A stretch of DNA of 8,546 bases from an uncultured Spirochaetales bacterium (lineage in GTDB: Bacteria; Spirochaetota; Spirochaetia; Sphaerochaetales; Sphaerochaetaceae): assembly GCA_947306375.1 (NCBI GenBank), contig CAMZGJ010000047.1, forward strand, positions 1 through 8,546, in the 5' to 3' direction. Made by a program: the position numbers and the translations under genes. Positions 1-5,891 of this stretch are shown piece by piece. The notes under the pieces were generated by a model, which was not told the DNA's origin, made no database searches, and worked only from the letters and a program-made list of their open reading frames with translations. Position 1 is the first letter of the stretch, and the number at the start of each line of letters is the position of its first letter.

Positions 1-193
1 CCAGTCCCATGAAAAGAGGAACCTTTTTGGTGTACTTACCGCAGCAGGCAATAAGGAGACCGGTGGCAAACTTATCCAGAGTGCCGCAGTGACCAGTCTT
101 TTTGTTCACATGCTTTTTTACGTAGCGCAGGCTGGAAAAAGAAGTGACCCCGCTGTCCTTTCGGATGAGGGTCACCGTACTGCGGTCATTCAC
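1..193 (-). CDS. truB: tRNA pseudouridine(55) synthase TruB, N-terminal part (cut by window edge)
   Basis: TruB isomerises U55 to pseudouridine in the T-arm of tRNAs and acts in the cytoplasm. Only the first 64 codons are present; the gene continues beyond position 1. The translation contains the family's motif GHCGTLDKFATGLL at about residues 34-47, with the catalytic aspartate at residue 40, preceded by KDSGVTSF (residues 12-19), equivalent to the usual KP.G.TS start of the fold. The Pro that usually follows the catalytic Asp is Lys here. I chose the GTG at 193-191: an in-frame TGA lies at 199-197, so only this GTG or the one at 175-173 can serve, and only the first has a purine-rich GGAG (10 nt) upstream. 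It overlaps the rbfA end by 8 nt, suggesting translational coupling. The ATG at 189 meets a stop after five codons and is not used. It is the last visible gene of the rimP operon. Family identity is firm; the start is inferred. Confidence 0.9.
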   Translation of the reverse strand, partial: MNDRSTVTLIRKDSGVTSFSSLRYVKKHVNKKTGHCGTLDKFATGLLIACCGKYTKKVPLFMGL

Positions 194-533
194 TTTTCAC
201 GGACTCCAGAAGGTCATTCACCCTTGCTGCCTCACGCTGCGTGGTGTCAGCTATGAAAGTGAGCCTGGGGGTGTTGCGTGTCTTGAGAATCTTTGCAAGT
301 CTGCTCTGGATGTAGCCCGAGGCGCTCTGAAGCGCCGCGGTGCTCTTCTCCAGTCTGCTGTCCTCCAGACAGGACACGTAAAGCTTGGCATAACTGTTGT
401 CCTTGGAAAGACTTACACCAGTTATGGTTGCAAATCTGCTCAGGGACGGATTCTTGATGTCACCGCTGACAATCAGGGTGTTAACTGCCTCAAGAATCCT
501 GGATTCAAGCCTCTGCGCGTTGTAGTTGTCCAT
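186..533 (-). CDS. rbfA: 30S ribosome-binding factor RbfA
   Basis: RbfA is a small cytoplasmic KH-fold protein that binds the 30S subunit and helps mature the 5' end of 16S rRNA, especially in the cold. The product is 115 residues, the normal length. The recognisable parts are an N-terminal helix with ILEAVNTLI, the strand AKLYVSCLED (about 48-57), the helix ALQSASGYIQSRLAKIL (about 67-83), equivalent to the family's A..G.IR..la..l element, and the strand RNTPRLTFIAD (86-96). The ATG shares its A with the TGA of infB (TGATG), and GGAG lies 10 nt upstream inside infB, so re-initiation by terminating ribosomes is likely. The end overlaps the GTG start of truB. Nothing is truncated. The identification rests on both sequence and its place between infB and truB, the standard order in many bacteria. 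Confidence 0.95.
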   Translation of the reverse strand: MDNYNAQRLESRILEAVNTLIVSGDIKNPSLSRFATITGVSLSKDNSYAKLYVSCLEDSRLEKSTAALQSASGYIQSRLAKILKTRNTPRLTFIADTTQREAARVNDLLESVKSE

Positions 534-3112
534 CAGATGTACTCTCCGGTAGTCTCAAGCTTTCTGGCAACCTCACGGATCTCAACAAACTCAATGATGT
601 CCCCTTCTCTGAGGTCCTGGAAATTCTCAATTCCTATACCGCATTCAAAGCCTGCGGCAACCTCACGGGCATCGTCCTTGAAGCGTTTGAGAGAGGAGAT
701 CTTGAGAAGCTCCTTGGAAAGCTGGATGTTGTCACGCACAACGCGGCACCAGCTGTTTCTCTTCACGCTGCCAGTAAGGACGTAACATCCGGCAACAAGA
801 CCCACCTTGGGAACCTTGAAGACCTGACGCACCTGAGCCGTTCCGATATCCACCTCCGTCTTCTCCGGAGAAAGCATACCTTCCATGGCTGCCTTCACAT
901 CATCCACAACGTTGTAGATTATGTTGTACTTTCTTATCTCAACATGCTCCTCGTCCGCACGGGCCTGTGCCTTGGGCGTGGGCCTTACGTTGAAGCCTAT
1001 TACAATTGCCGGGTTCTCTGATGCGGATGCAAGGTTTATATCGTCCTCAATGATCGCGCCTGCCGCGGCACGGATTACGCGGACGTTGATCTCACTGTTG
1101 CTCAGCTTCTCAAGAGCCTGCTGGAGGGCTTCTACGGAACCCTGGACATCACCCTTTATGACAATGTTCAGTTCCTGCTTGTCGCCTTCATGCATGACGT
1201 CAAACATGTTGTCCAGCGTTACCTTCTTGAACTTGTTGGCCTGGTTCAGGCGCTCAAGCTCCTGTCTCTTGGATCCTATCTGCCTTGCCTGCTTCTCATC
1301 CTCACAGACCTGGAACGGGTCTCCGGCGCTGGGAACATCTGAAAGACCAATGACTTCAACCGGGGTTGAGGGACCTGCGCTCTTTATCTTGCGGCCCTTG
1401 TCGTCGAACATGGCCCTTACTCTTCCGGAGTAGATGCCTGCAACATAGTAGTCTCCCTGATTAAGCGTTCCGCGCTCTACAATTACAGTGGCAACTGTAC
1501 CGCGTCCCTGGTCAATTCTGGCCTCAAGAATCTTACCCTCTGCACGGCAGTTGGGGTTGGCCTTGAGCTCCATGATCTCAGCCTGAAGGAGAATGGTCTC
1601 AAGAAGTGTGTCTATACCTTCCTTCCTGAGTGCGGAAATCTGACAGTACATTGTGTCTCCGCCCCACTCCTCCGGAACAAGACCCTTCTCAGAAAGCTGC
1701 TGCATTACTCTTTCCGGCTTTGCCTCAGGAAGATCTATCTTGTTTATGGCAACAATAATGGGACACTTTGCAGCCTTTGCGTGGTCAATAGCCTCAAGCG
1801 TCTGGGGCATGACTCCGTCATTTGCGGCTACAACAAGAACTACAATATCCGTAAGCTGTGCGCCTCTTGCCCTCATGAGGGTAAAGGCCGCATGACCCGG
1901 GGTATCCAGGAATACAACGTCTCCCTTTCCGGGAATGTTCACCTTGTATGCGCCTATGTGCTGTGTTATTCCGCCGAACTCGCCTGCAACCACGTTTGTC
2001 TGCCTTATGGCATCCAGAAGCTTTGTCTTACCGTGGTCAACATGGCCCATGACAGTAACAATGGGAGCGCGGGGAACCAGGTCCTCCTCCCTGTCCTCCT
2101 CACGGGAAATAACGGTTTCCTCATAAAGGTCTATGATATGGACCTCACAGCCGTATTCGCTTGCAATAATCTGTGCAGTCTCACTGTCAATGCTCTCGTT
2201 CATCGTGACCATACTGCCCATGGAGAACAGTTTGCTGATTATCTCAGAAGCCTTTATGTTCATCTTCTTTGCAAGATCACTGACAGTGATTGTGTTCATT
2301 ATGTCTATGCTCTTGGCAACAACGGCTGTGGGCTCTGAGGACTTCTTCTTGCCGAACTGCTTGAGCTCAAACTCATCCTCAGTGGTCTCATGCCTTCTGT
2401 CCCTGCCCTTGTCCTTTGAGTAGACGCGCTTGTTCTTTCCGTCTGCAACGGGAGCTGCCGGAGCAAAGTTACCGCCCCTGCCGTTACCCTGTCCGCCGCG
2501 TCCGGGACCGCCGAATCCGGGTTTCTGGAAACCGCCCTGCCTGTCCGTCTTCATGCCTCTGGGGCCGCCCTGGCTGGACTTGGGTGTGTAGACACCCTGG
2601 TTGGGCTGGTTGGAGTTTCTCTGTCTGTTGACCTGAATGCGCTGACCGTCCCTGCCGTATGTAACACCGCCTACGGAACCCACCTGTCTTGAGCCCGAGC
2701 TCCTGACGGGTGCAGTGGGGTTGATTGGCGGAAGGTTGTTGGCCGCCTTAATTATTACGGGACCGTTGTTTATTGTGGTATTGGCTGCCGCCGATGCCTT
2801 TTTCACAACGCGCTGCTGGTTCTGCTGAACGGGCTTTTCAACGGCAGGTTTGCTCTCCTGCACGCGGGAGGGAGCTGCCGCAGGCGCCGGTGCCGGCCTT
2901 ACCTCGGGTGCGGGAGCCGGTGCTGCTGCGGGTGCAGCCTCAGAAGCGGGAGCAACCTGGGCCTTTACAACAACAACGGGTTTCTTCTTCACCAGAAGAA
3001 CCTTTTTCTTTTCCGTGGCAGCAGGTGCCGGTGCAGCGGGGGCAACAGGTGCCTGCTGGGGAATTTTAGTCTGTTTGATAAGTGTAACTTTGGTTTTGTT
3101 CTCTTCAGCCAT
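533..3112 (-). CDS. infB: Translation initiation factor IF-2
   Basis: IF-2 is the GTPase that brings fMet-tRNA to the 30S subunit and promotes 50S joining. The product has 859 residues. Residues 1-110 are Ala/Pro-rich with blocks of Lys and Val; about 135-245 are rich in Gly, Arg, Gln and Asn; both are probably disordered. One IF2_N domain lies near 273-325 ([11 protein letters not shown] onward). The G domain has G1 GHVDHGKT (356-363), G2 [10 protein letters not shown] (380-389), G3 DTPGH (403-407), G4 NKID (457-460) and G5 SAL (493-495). Domains II, III and the fMet-tRNA-binding C-terminal domain follow, including [18 protein letters not shown] (about 807-826). Lys364 stands where most IF-2 have Ser after the P-loop Thr. 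The ATG is 2 nt after the nusA stop, with AGGAG at 3122-3118 inside nusA, 5 nt before it, so coupling to nusA translation is likely. The stop overlaps the rbfA start. The N-terminal extension is lineage-specific in all bacteria and gives no functional clue. Confidence 0.98.
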   Translation of the reverse strand: MAEENKTKVTLIKQTKIPQQAPVAPAAPAPAATEKKKVLLVKKKPVVVVKAQVAPASEAAPAAAPAPAPEVRPAPAPAAAPSRVQESKPAVEKPVQQNQQRVVKKASAAANTTINNGPVIIKAANNLPPINPTAPVRSSGSRQVGSVGGVTYGRDGQRIQVNRQRNSNQPNQGVYTPKSSQGGPRGMKTDRQGGFQKPGFGGPGRGGQGNGRGGNFAPAAPVADGKNKRVYSKDKGRDRRHETTEDEFELKQFGKKKSSEPTAVVAKSIDIMNTITVSDLAKKMNIKASEIISKLFSMGSMVTMNESIDSETAQIIASEYGCEVHIIDLYEETVISREEDREEDLVPRAPIVTVMGHVDHGKTKLLDAIRQTNVVAGEFGGITQHIGAYKVNIPGKGDVVFLDTPGHAAFTLMRARGAQLTDIVVLVVAANDGVMPQTLEAIDHAKAAKCPIIVAINKIDLPEAKPERVMQQLSEKGLVPEEWGGDTMYCQISALRKEGIDTLLETILLQAEIMELKANPNCRAEGKILEARIDQGRGTVATVIVERGTLNQGDYYVAGIYSGRVRAMFDDKGRKIKSAGPSTPVEVIGLSDVPSAGDPFQVCEDEKQARQIGSKRQELERLNQANKFKKVTLDNMFDVMHEGDKQELNIVIKGDVQGSVEALQQALEKLSNSEINVRVIRAAAGAIIEDDINLASASENPAIVIGFNVRPTPKAQARADEEHVEIRKYNIIYNVVDDVKAAMEGMLSPEKTEVDIGTAQVRQVFKVPKVGLVAGCYVLTGSVKRNSWCRVVRDNIQLSKELLKISSLKRFKDDAREVAAGFECGIGIENFQDLREGDIIEFVEIREVARKLETTGEYI

Positions 3113-3114
3113 TC

Positions 3115-4596
3115 TTACTCCTGATCCTCACCAACAGACTCAAAACTGATACCCACATGGCAGTTGGGACACTCGGTCATGCCCTCTGAAAGCGGATGTC
3201 CGCAGTTGGGGCATACAAAACCGGCGTCTTCGGTCTGTTCTTCATCTTCAACTATATCAATATTCTCTCTGATGACCCTGTTGATGGTCTGAATCTCATC
3301 CTCAGTGATATCTCCCATCTCCCTGAGCTCTTCTTCAGAATACTCAAGGAACTCCTCAACGGTGAGAATATCATGGACTTCAAGTTTCCTGACAATTGCC
3401 TCATCCAGGGGAAGATCAGTAAGGGGAATTCCCTCCTCGGTGTCGGAAGCATACTCAATCTGAGGCTCTTCCTGGTCCTCGGGAATCTCAAATGCGGCAT
3501 CTGCTGCAGAACGTGCCTGCTCAAAGATGTCCATGCTCTCAAAGTCTTCCTGGGTCTTGACGTCAACAATCCAGTCACACATGCGGTTTACAAGGCGAAC
3601 GTTCAGACCCTGCTTTCCGATAGCAAGTGAAAGCTGACCGGGGTCAACAATTGCAACTGCCATCTTCTTGTCAAAGTCCGTTACGTATATCTTCTCAACC
3701 TTTGCGGGAGAAAGAGCGTTTGCAATGTACTCAAGCGGGTTGGGATCCCAGCGCACAACATCAATGCGCTCATCATCAATCTCACGCATGACTGCCTGGA
3801 TTCTGGCACCCTTGAGGCCTACACAGGTTCCTACGGCGTCAACATCGCTCTTGATGGGCCATACTGCAACCTTTGTCCTGTAGCCGGGCTCACGGACAAT
3901 CTTGATAATCTCAAGACTGGGCTCCTTGGCGCCAAGCTCGGGAACGTTGAGGTAGAAGAGCTTCTTTATGAAATTCTCATGTGTTCTTGAAAGCAGAACG
4001 CGGATGTTCTTGTCATTCTTCTCATCCGGCTTCACGCTCTCAACATAGCAGCGGATCTTGTCATTCTTCTGATATGTTTCCCTGGGGCTCTGGTTCTTTT
4101 TGGGCAGATAACCGGAAGTCCTTCCAAGGTCAACCATCATGTCTCCGTTGTCATGAATGGCCTGGACATAGCCGTTGATGATCTCACCCACCTTGCCCTT
4201 GAATTCGGAGTAGAGTTCTTCCTTCTGGATTTCCCTGATCCTGCTTGTTGCCCTCTGCTTTCCTGTCTGGACACTGCTTCTGTTGAAGCTGCGCGGATCA
4301 ATGGGGATGAGCAGCTCATCGCCGGGCTCTGCCTCGTCTGACAGCTCAAGTGCCTCTGAAAGGGGTATCTCAAGGATGTTGCCCTCATCATAGTCCTCAT
4401 CGTTGACAACTGTTCTTCTTGAGGCAAGCTCAAATGATGAAAGGTCATCCGCAAATGTGACAACCGCATTCTCGTCTGTCTTGAACTTGTTCTTGTAGGT
4501 AGCCTTGAGAGTCTGTTCTATAGTTTCAAGAACAAGCTCACGTGTCATACCTTTTTCATTCATCATTGCCTCTACGGCTTCTTTAAAATCAGACAT
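3115..4596 (-). CDS. nusA: Transcription termination/antitermination factor NusA with C-terminal zinc ribbon
   Basis: NusA binds RNA polymerase and nascent RNA, and controls pausing, intrinsic termination and antitermination. From the ATG at 4596 the product is 493 residues. It has the RNAP-binding N-terminal domain (about 1-125), an S1 domain (about 134-204), KH1 with GLKG at 260-263, KH2 with GKQG at 327-330, and an acidic linker. A helix-hairpin-helix-like region follows (about 391-446), then a zinc ribbon with C462, C465, C476 and C479. The ribbon is absent from E. coli and B. subtilis NusA. An in-frame ATG at 4623 would add nine residues, but it lies inside rimP and lacks a Shine-Dalgarno. 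The ATG at 4596 has AGGGAG at 4608-4603, 6 nt upstream, and is 2 nt after the rimP stop, so I prefer it. The gene is probably regulated by the leader hairpin upstream of rimP. Family identity is certain; the role of the ribbon is unknown. Confidence 0.97.
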   Translation of the reverse strand: MSDFKEAVEAMMNEKGMTRELVLETIEQTLKATYKNKFKTDENAVVTFADDLSSFELASRRTVVNDEDYDEGNILEIPLSEALELSDEAEPGDELLIPIDPRSFNRSSVQTGKQRATSRIREIQKEELYSEFKGKVGEIINGYVQAIHDNGDMMVDLGRTSGYLPKKNQSPRETYQKNDKIRCYVESVKPDEKNDKNIRVLLSRTHENFIKKLFYLNVPELGAKEPSLEIIKIVREPGYRTKVAVWPIKSDVDAVGTCVGLKGARIQAVMREIDDERIDVVRWDPNPLEYIANALSPAKVEKIYVTDFDKKMAVAIVDPGQLSLAIGKQGLNVRLVNRMCDWIVDVKTQEDFESMDIFEQARSAADAAFEIPEDQEEPQIEYASDTEEGIPLTDLPLDEAIVRKLEVHDILTVEEFLEYSEEELREMGDITEDEIQTINRVIRENIDIVEDEEQTEDAGFVCPNCGHPLSEGMTECPNCHVGISFESVGEDQE

Positions 4597-4598
4597 CT

Positions 4599-5078
4599 CT
4601 ATCTCCCTGTGTTTTTGATCCATTTATAGTCAAGTCTTGCCTTGTGTATGTCCTTATACTCAATGCTGACCTCATTTCCGTCATCGTCCGTCAGGACAAC
4701 CGCGTCCTGCGTGCACTGCCCTATTCTTCCGCTTATCCAGTCTGAGGCGGAGGTGCTGTAGACCTTTACCTGCCTGCCGCGGAAAATCTCAAACTCCGCA
4801 TAGTCCCTGAAGTTCCTCTCAAGACCCGGCGTGCCCGTTTCCATTGAAAGGATGTCACGTCCTATTGTTATCTCAAGAAGGCTCTGGACGGCACGGTGGA
4901 AGGTTTCAAGGTCATCTATGGACGTTTCCCCGTCATTCTTCATTACCGTTATGACAACCTTTGTCTCGGCGGGACCGCAGATGTTCTTCTGAACCTCCAC
5001 CATGGTCATGCCAAGGCCGTCCGCAACAGGCTTCAGGAGCTTGTAAAGTTCATTGTCTCTCAGTTCGTTCTTTAACAT
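4599..5078 (-). CDS. rimP: Ribosome maturation factor RimP
   Basis: RimP (YlxS/YhbC family) binds the 30S subunit and is needed for its maturation. The product is 159 residues, typical for the family. It has an N-terminal alpha/beta domain and a C-terminal SH3-like domain (about 90-157), joined by the family hallmark METGTPGLERNFRDYAEF (about 80-97), equivalent to the usual SSPGLdRpL. The frame stays open upstream to a TTG at 5180, but that TTG is the -35 box of the operon promoter, so the upstream part cannot be translated from this promoter. The ATG at 5078 has GGAG at 5085-5082, only 3 nt before it, a short spacing that may lower initiation. It is the first gene of the operon, followed 2 nt later by nusA. 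Expression is probably controlled by the leader hairpin just upstream. No truncation is seen. Confidence 0.93.
   Translation of the reverse strand: MLKNELRDNELYKLLKPVADGLGMTMVEVQKNICGPAETKVVITVMKNDGETSIDDLETFHRAVQSLLEITIGRDILSMETGTPGLERNFRDYAEFEIFRGRQVKVYSTSASDWISGRIGQCTQDAVVLTDDDGNEVSIEYKDIHKARLDYKWIKNTGR
4603..4608 (-). promoter_or_regulatory. Ribosome binding site that decides the nusA start
   Basis: AGGGAG lies 6 nt before the ATG at 4596 and within the last codons of rimP. The in-frame ATG 27 nt further upstream has only AT-rich sequence before it, so this site argues for the shorter NusA beginning MSDFKEAVEA. Confidence 0.75.
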
Positions 5079-5087
5079 TTTCTCCGT

Positions 5088-5120
5088 AAAAAAAGGAACC
5101 GTGCTTAGTGCCGATTCCTT
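5088..5120 (-). terminator. Candidate attenuator: intrinsic-terminator-like hairpin in the rimP-nusA leader
   Basis: Read on the minus strand, AAGGAATCGGC pairs with GCACGGTTCCTT around the loop ACTAA. That gives 11 base pairs, with one G-U wobble and one bulged A. The 3' side runs into seven consecutive T (5094-5088). The element lies after the promoter at 5180-5152 and ends two bases before the SD of rimP, so it would terminate transcription before the first gene. On the plus strand no T-tract follows, so the orientation is clear. The bulge, wobble and only moderate GC content make it a weak terminator of the kind helped by NusA, and the operon encodes NusA. Control of the B. subtilis rimP-nusA leader by NusA-dependent termination has been reported, to my recollection. 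Function here is inferred. Confidence 0.65.
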
Positions 5121-5135
5121 AAAACAAAGTTTTAA
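5119..5135 (-). repeat. Perfect AU-rich palindrome in the rimP leader
   Basis: TTAAAAC and GTTTTAA form a perfect 7-bp inverted repeat around a 3-nt spacer. It lies about 10-27 nt downstream of the predicted transcription start and shares two bases with the terminator-like hairpin that follows. It could be a weak RNA hairpin stacked on the attenuator, or a DNA operator. An AT-rich palindrome of this size can also arise by chance. Confidence 0.5.
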
Positions 5136-5151
5136 TCTATCTACGGTCTTC

Positions 5152-5180
5152 AATTTAACCCTATTGCCGGAAAGTGTCAA
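5152..5180 (-). promoter_or_regulatory. Sigma70-type promoter of the rimP-nusA-infB-rbfA-truB operon
   Basis: On the minus strand TTGACA (5180-5175, 6 of 6 to consensus) is followed after exactly 17 bp by TAAATT (5157-5152, 4 of 6 to TATAAT). Transcription would start near 5147-5144, giving a leader of roughly 67-69 nt before the rimP ATG. No other comparable box pair is seen upstream of rimP. It is the only promoter I can support for the five-gene operon in this window. Confidence 0.75.
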
Positions 5181-5192
5181 TATGACTATCTT
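5164..5192 (+). promoter_or_regulatory. Possible comF promoter, overlapping the rimP promoter
   Basis: TTGCCG (5164-5169) and TATCTT (5187-5192) are 17 bp apart and each match consensus at 4 of 6 positions. Transcription would start at about 5198-5199, on or next to the comF ATG. The span contains the -35 box of the divergent rimP promoter, so the two polymerases could not occupy both sites at once. The match is modest and the call tentative. Confidence 0.35.
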
Positions 5193-5198
5193 TGTCCC

Positions 5199-5891
5199 AT
5201 GTTCATAAACCGCTGCCAGTTCTGCAATTCTCCGGTCAGTATGCCGGATTCACTGTGCCCTCAGTGCAGGAAAATTGCGGACTCAGAGAAGTTTGACTCC
5301 TTCACGGAGCGCTGTCCGGTCTGCAGCATGCCCCTTGTATCCCTTGTTTACAGATGTCCGCGGTGCAGCGCGGGCGGCAAATACAGAATCTTAAGCATCT
5401 ATGACTACAGGGCTCCTTTTTTCAGGCATATGCTTGAACAGTGGAAGTTTGAGGGAAAAAGGTCCCATACTGCCCTGTTTGCACAGGAGTATCTTTCCGC
5501 GCTGAAAACCCTGTATCCTGACCTGTCCCCGGTTGTTCTTGTTCCTGTTCCCTGTTCTGAGGAAAGCCTGAGGAAGAGAAAGTGGGACCAGATGAAGGAT
5601 GTTGCCCTGTATCTGAAGAAGAAGCACGGAATTGACTGCGCGTTTCTGATAGAAAACAGAAAAGTTACTCTGAATCAGCAGAAAACCCTGGACAGGGCGC
5701 AGAGAATAAGCGCAGCCGAAGGTAAATACGGGATTAATGACAAAGAAGCCGTAAAGACTGACAGAAGCAGGATCTGTGTTGTTCTTGATGACATAACCAC
5801 AACAGGCTCAACAATAAGAAGCTGCGTAAAACTTTTGGAAAACAGCGGATTCAGGACCGGAACTGCAGTCACTCTGATGGCAGAGATTTAG
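5199..5891 (+). CDS. comF: ComF family protein (zinc ribbon plus phosphoribosyltransferase fold)
   Basis: ComF/GntX-type proteins join an N-terminal zinc ribbon to a type I phosphoribosyltransferase-like domain. In Bacillus and Haemophilus relatives they are required for taking up transforming DNA; the biochemical reaction is not established. The product is 230 residues. Two CxxC pairs lie at C6/C9 and C20/C23, and two more at C39/C42 and C53/C56, enough for two zinc sites. The PRPP-binding loop VVLDDITTTGST is at residues 194-205, and LVPVP at 114-118 is the usual strand before it. The ATG at 5199 has no Shine-Dalgarno. No in-frame ATG, GTG or TTG lies upstream before the stop at 5133-5135, and any later start would cut into the first zinc site, so this start is kept and a leaderless message is likely. 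The 3' end overlaps the end of convergent mutS by 23 bp. No other competence gene is in the window, so a role in DNA uptake here is unproven. Confidence 0.88.
   Translation: MFINRCQFCNSPVSMPDSLCPQCRKIADSEKFDSFTERCPVCSMPLVSLVYRCPRCSAGGKYRILSIYDYRAPFFRHMLEQWKFEGKRSHTALFAQEYLSALKTLYPDLSPVVLVPVPCSEESLRKRKWDQMKDVALYLKKKHGIDCAFLIENRKVTLNQQKTLDRAQRISAAEGKYGINDKEAVKTDRSRICVVLDDITTTGSTIRSCVKLLENSGFRTGTAVTLMAEI

Noticed and set aside
144..785. Plus-strand open frame of 213 codons across rbfA and the infB end.
   Set aside because: It crosses two confident minus-strand genes and part of truB, and has no recognisable domain or ribosome binding site.
1781..2338. Long plus-strand open frame opposite infB.
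   Set aside because: It lies antisense to the GTPase domain coding sequence, its translation matches no known pattern, and it is explained by codon bias of the real gene.
2773..3149. Ala/Gly-rich and Gln/Arg-rich plus-strand open frames.
   Set aside because: They are mirror images of the low-complexity IF-2 N-terminus on the minus strand.
4597..4623. Upstream nusA start giving nine extra residues.
   Set aside because: It has no Shine-Dalgarno and overlaps rimP, whereas the ATG at 4596 has AGGGAG at good spacing.
5079..5180. A longer rimP reading frame beginning at the TTG at 5180.
   Set aside because: That TTG is the -35 box of the operon promoter, the extra 34 residues do not resemble RimP, and the region contains the terminator-like hairpin. 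The ATG at 5078 with GGAG fits better.
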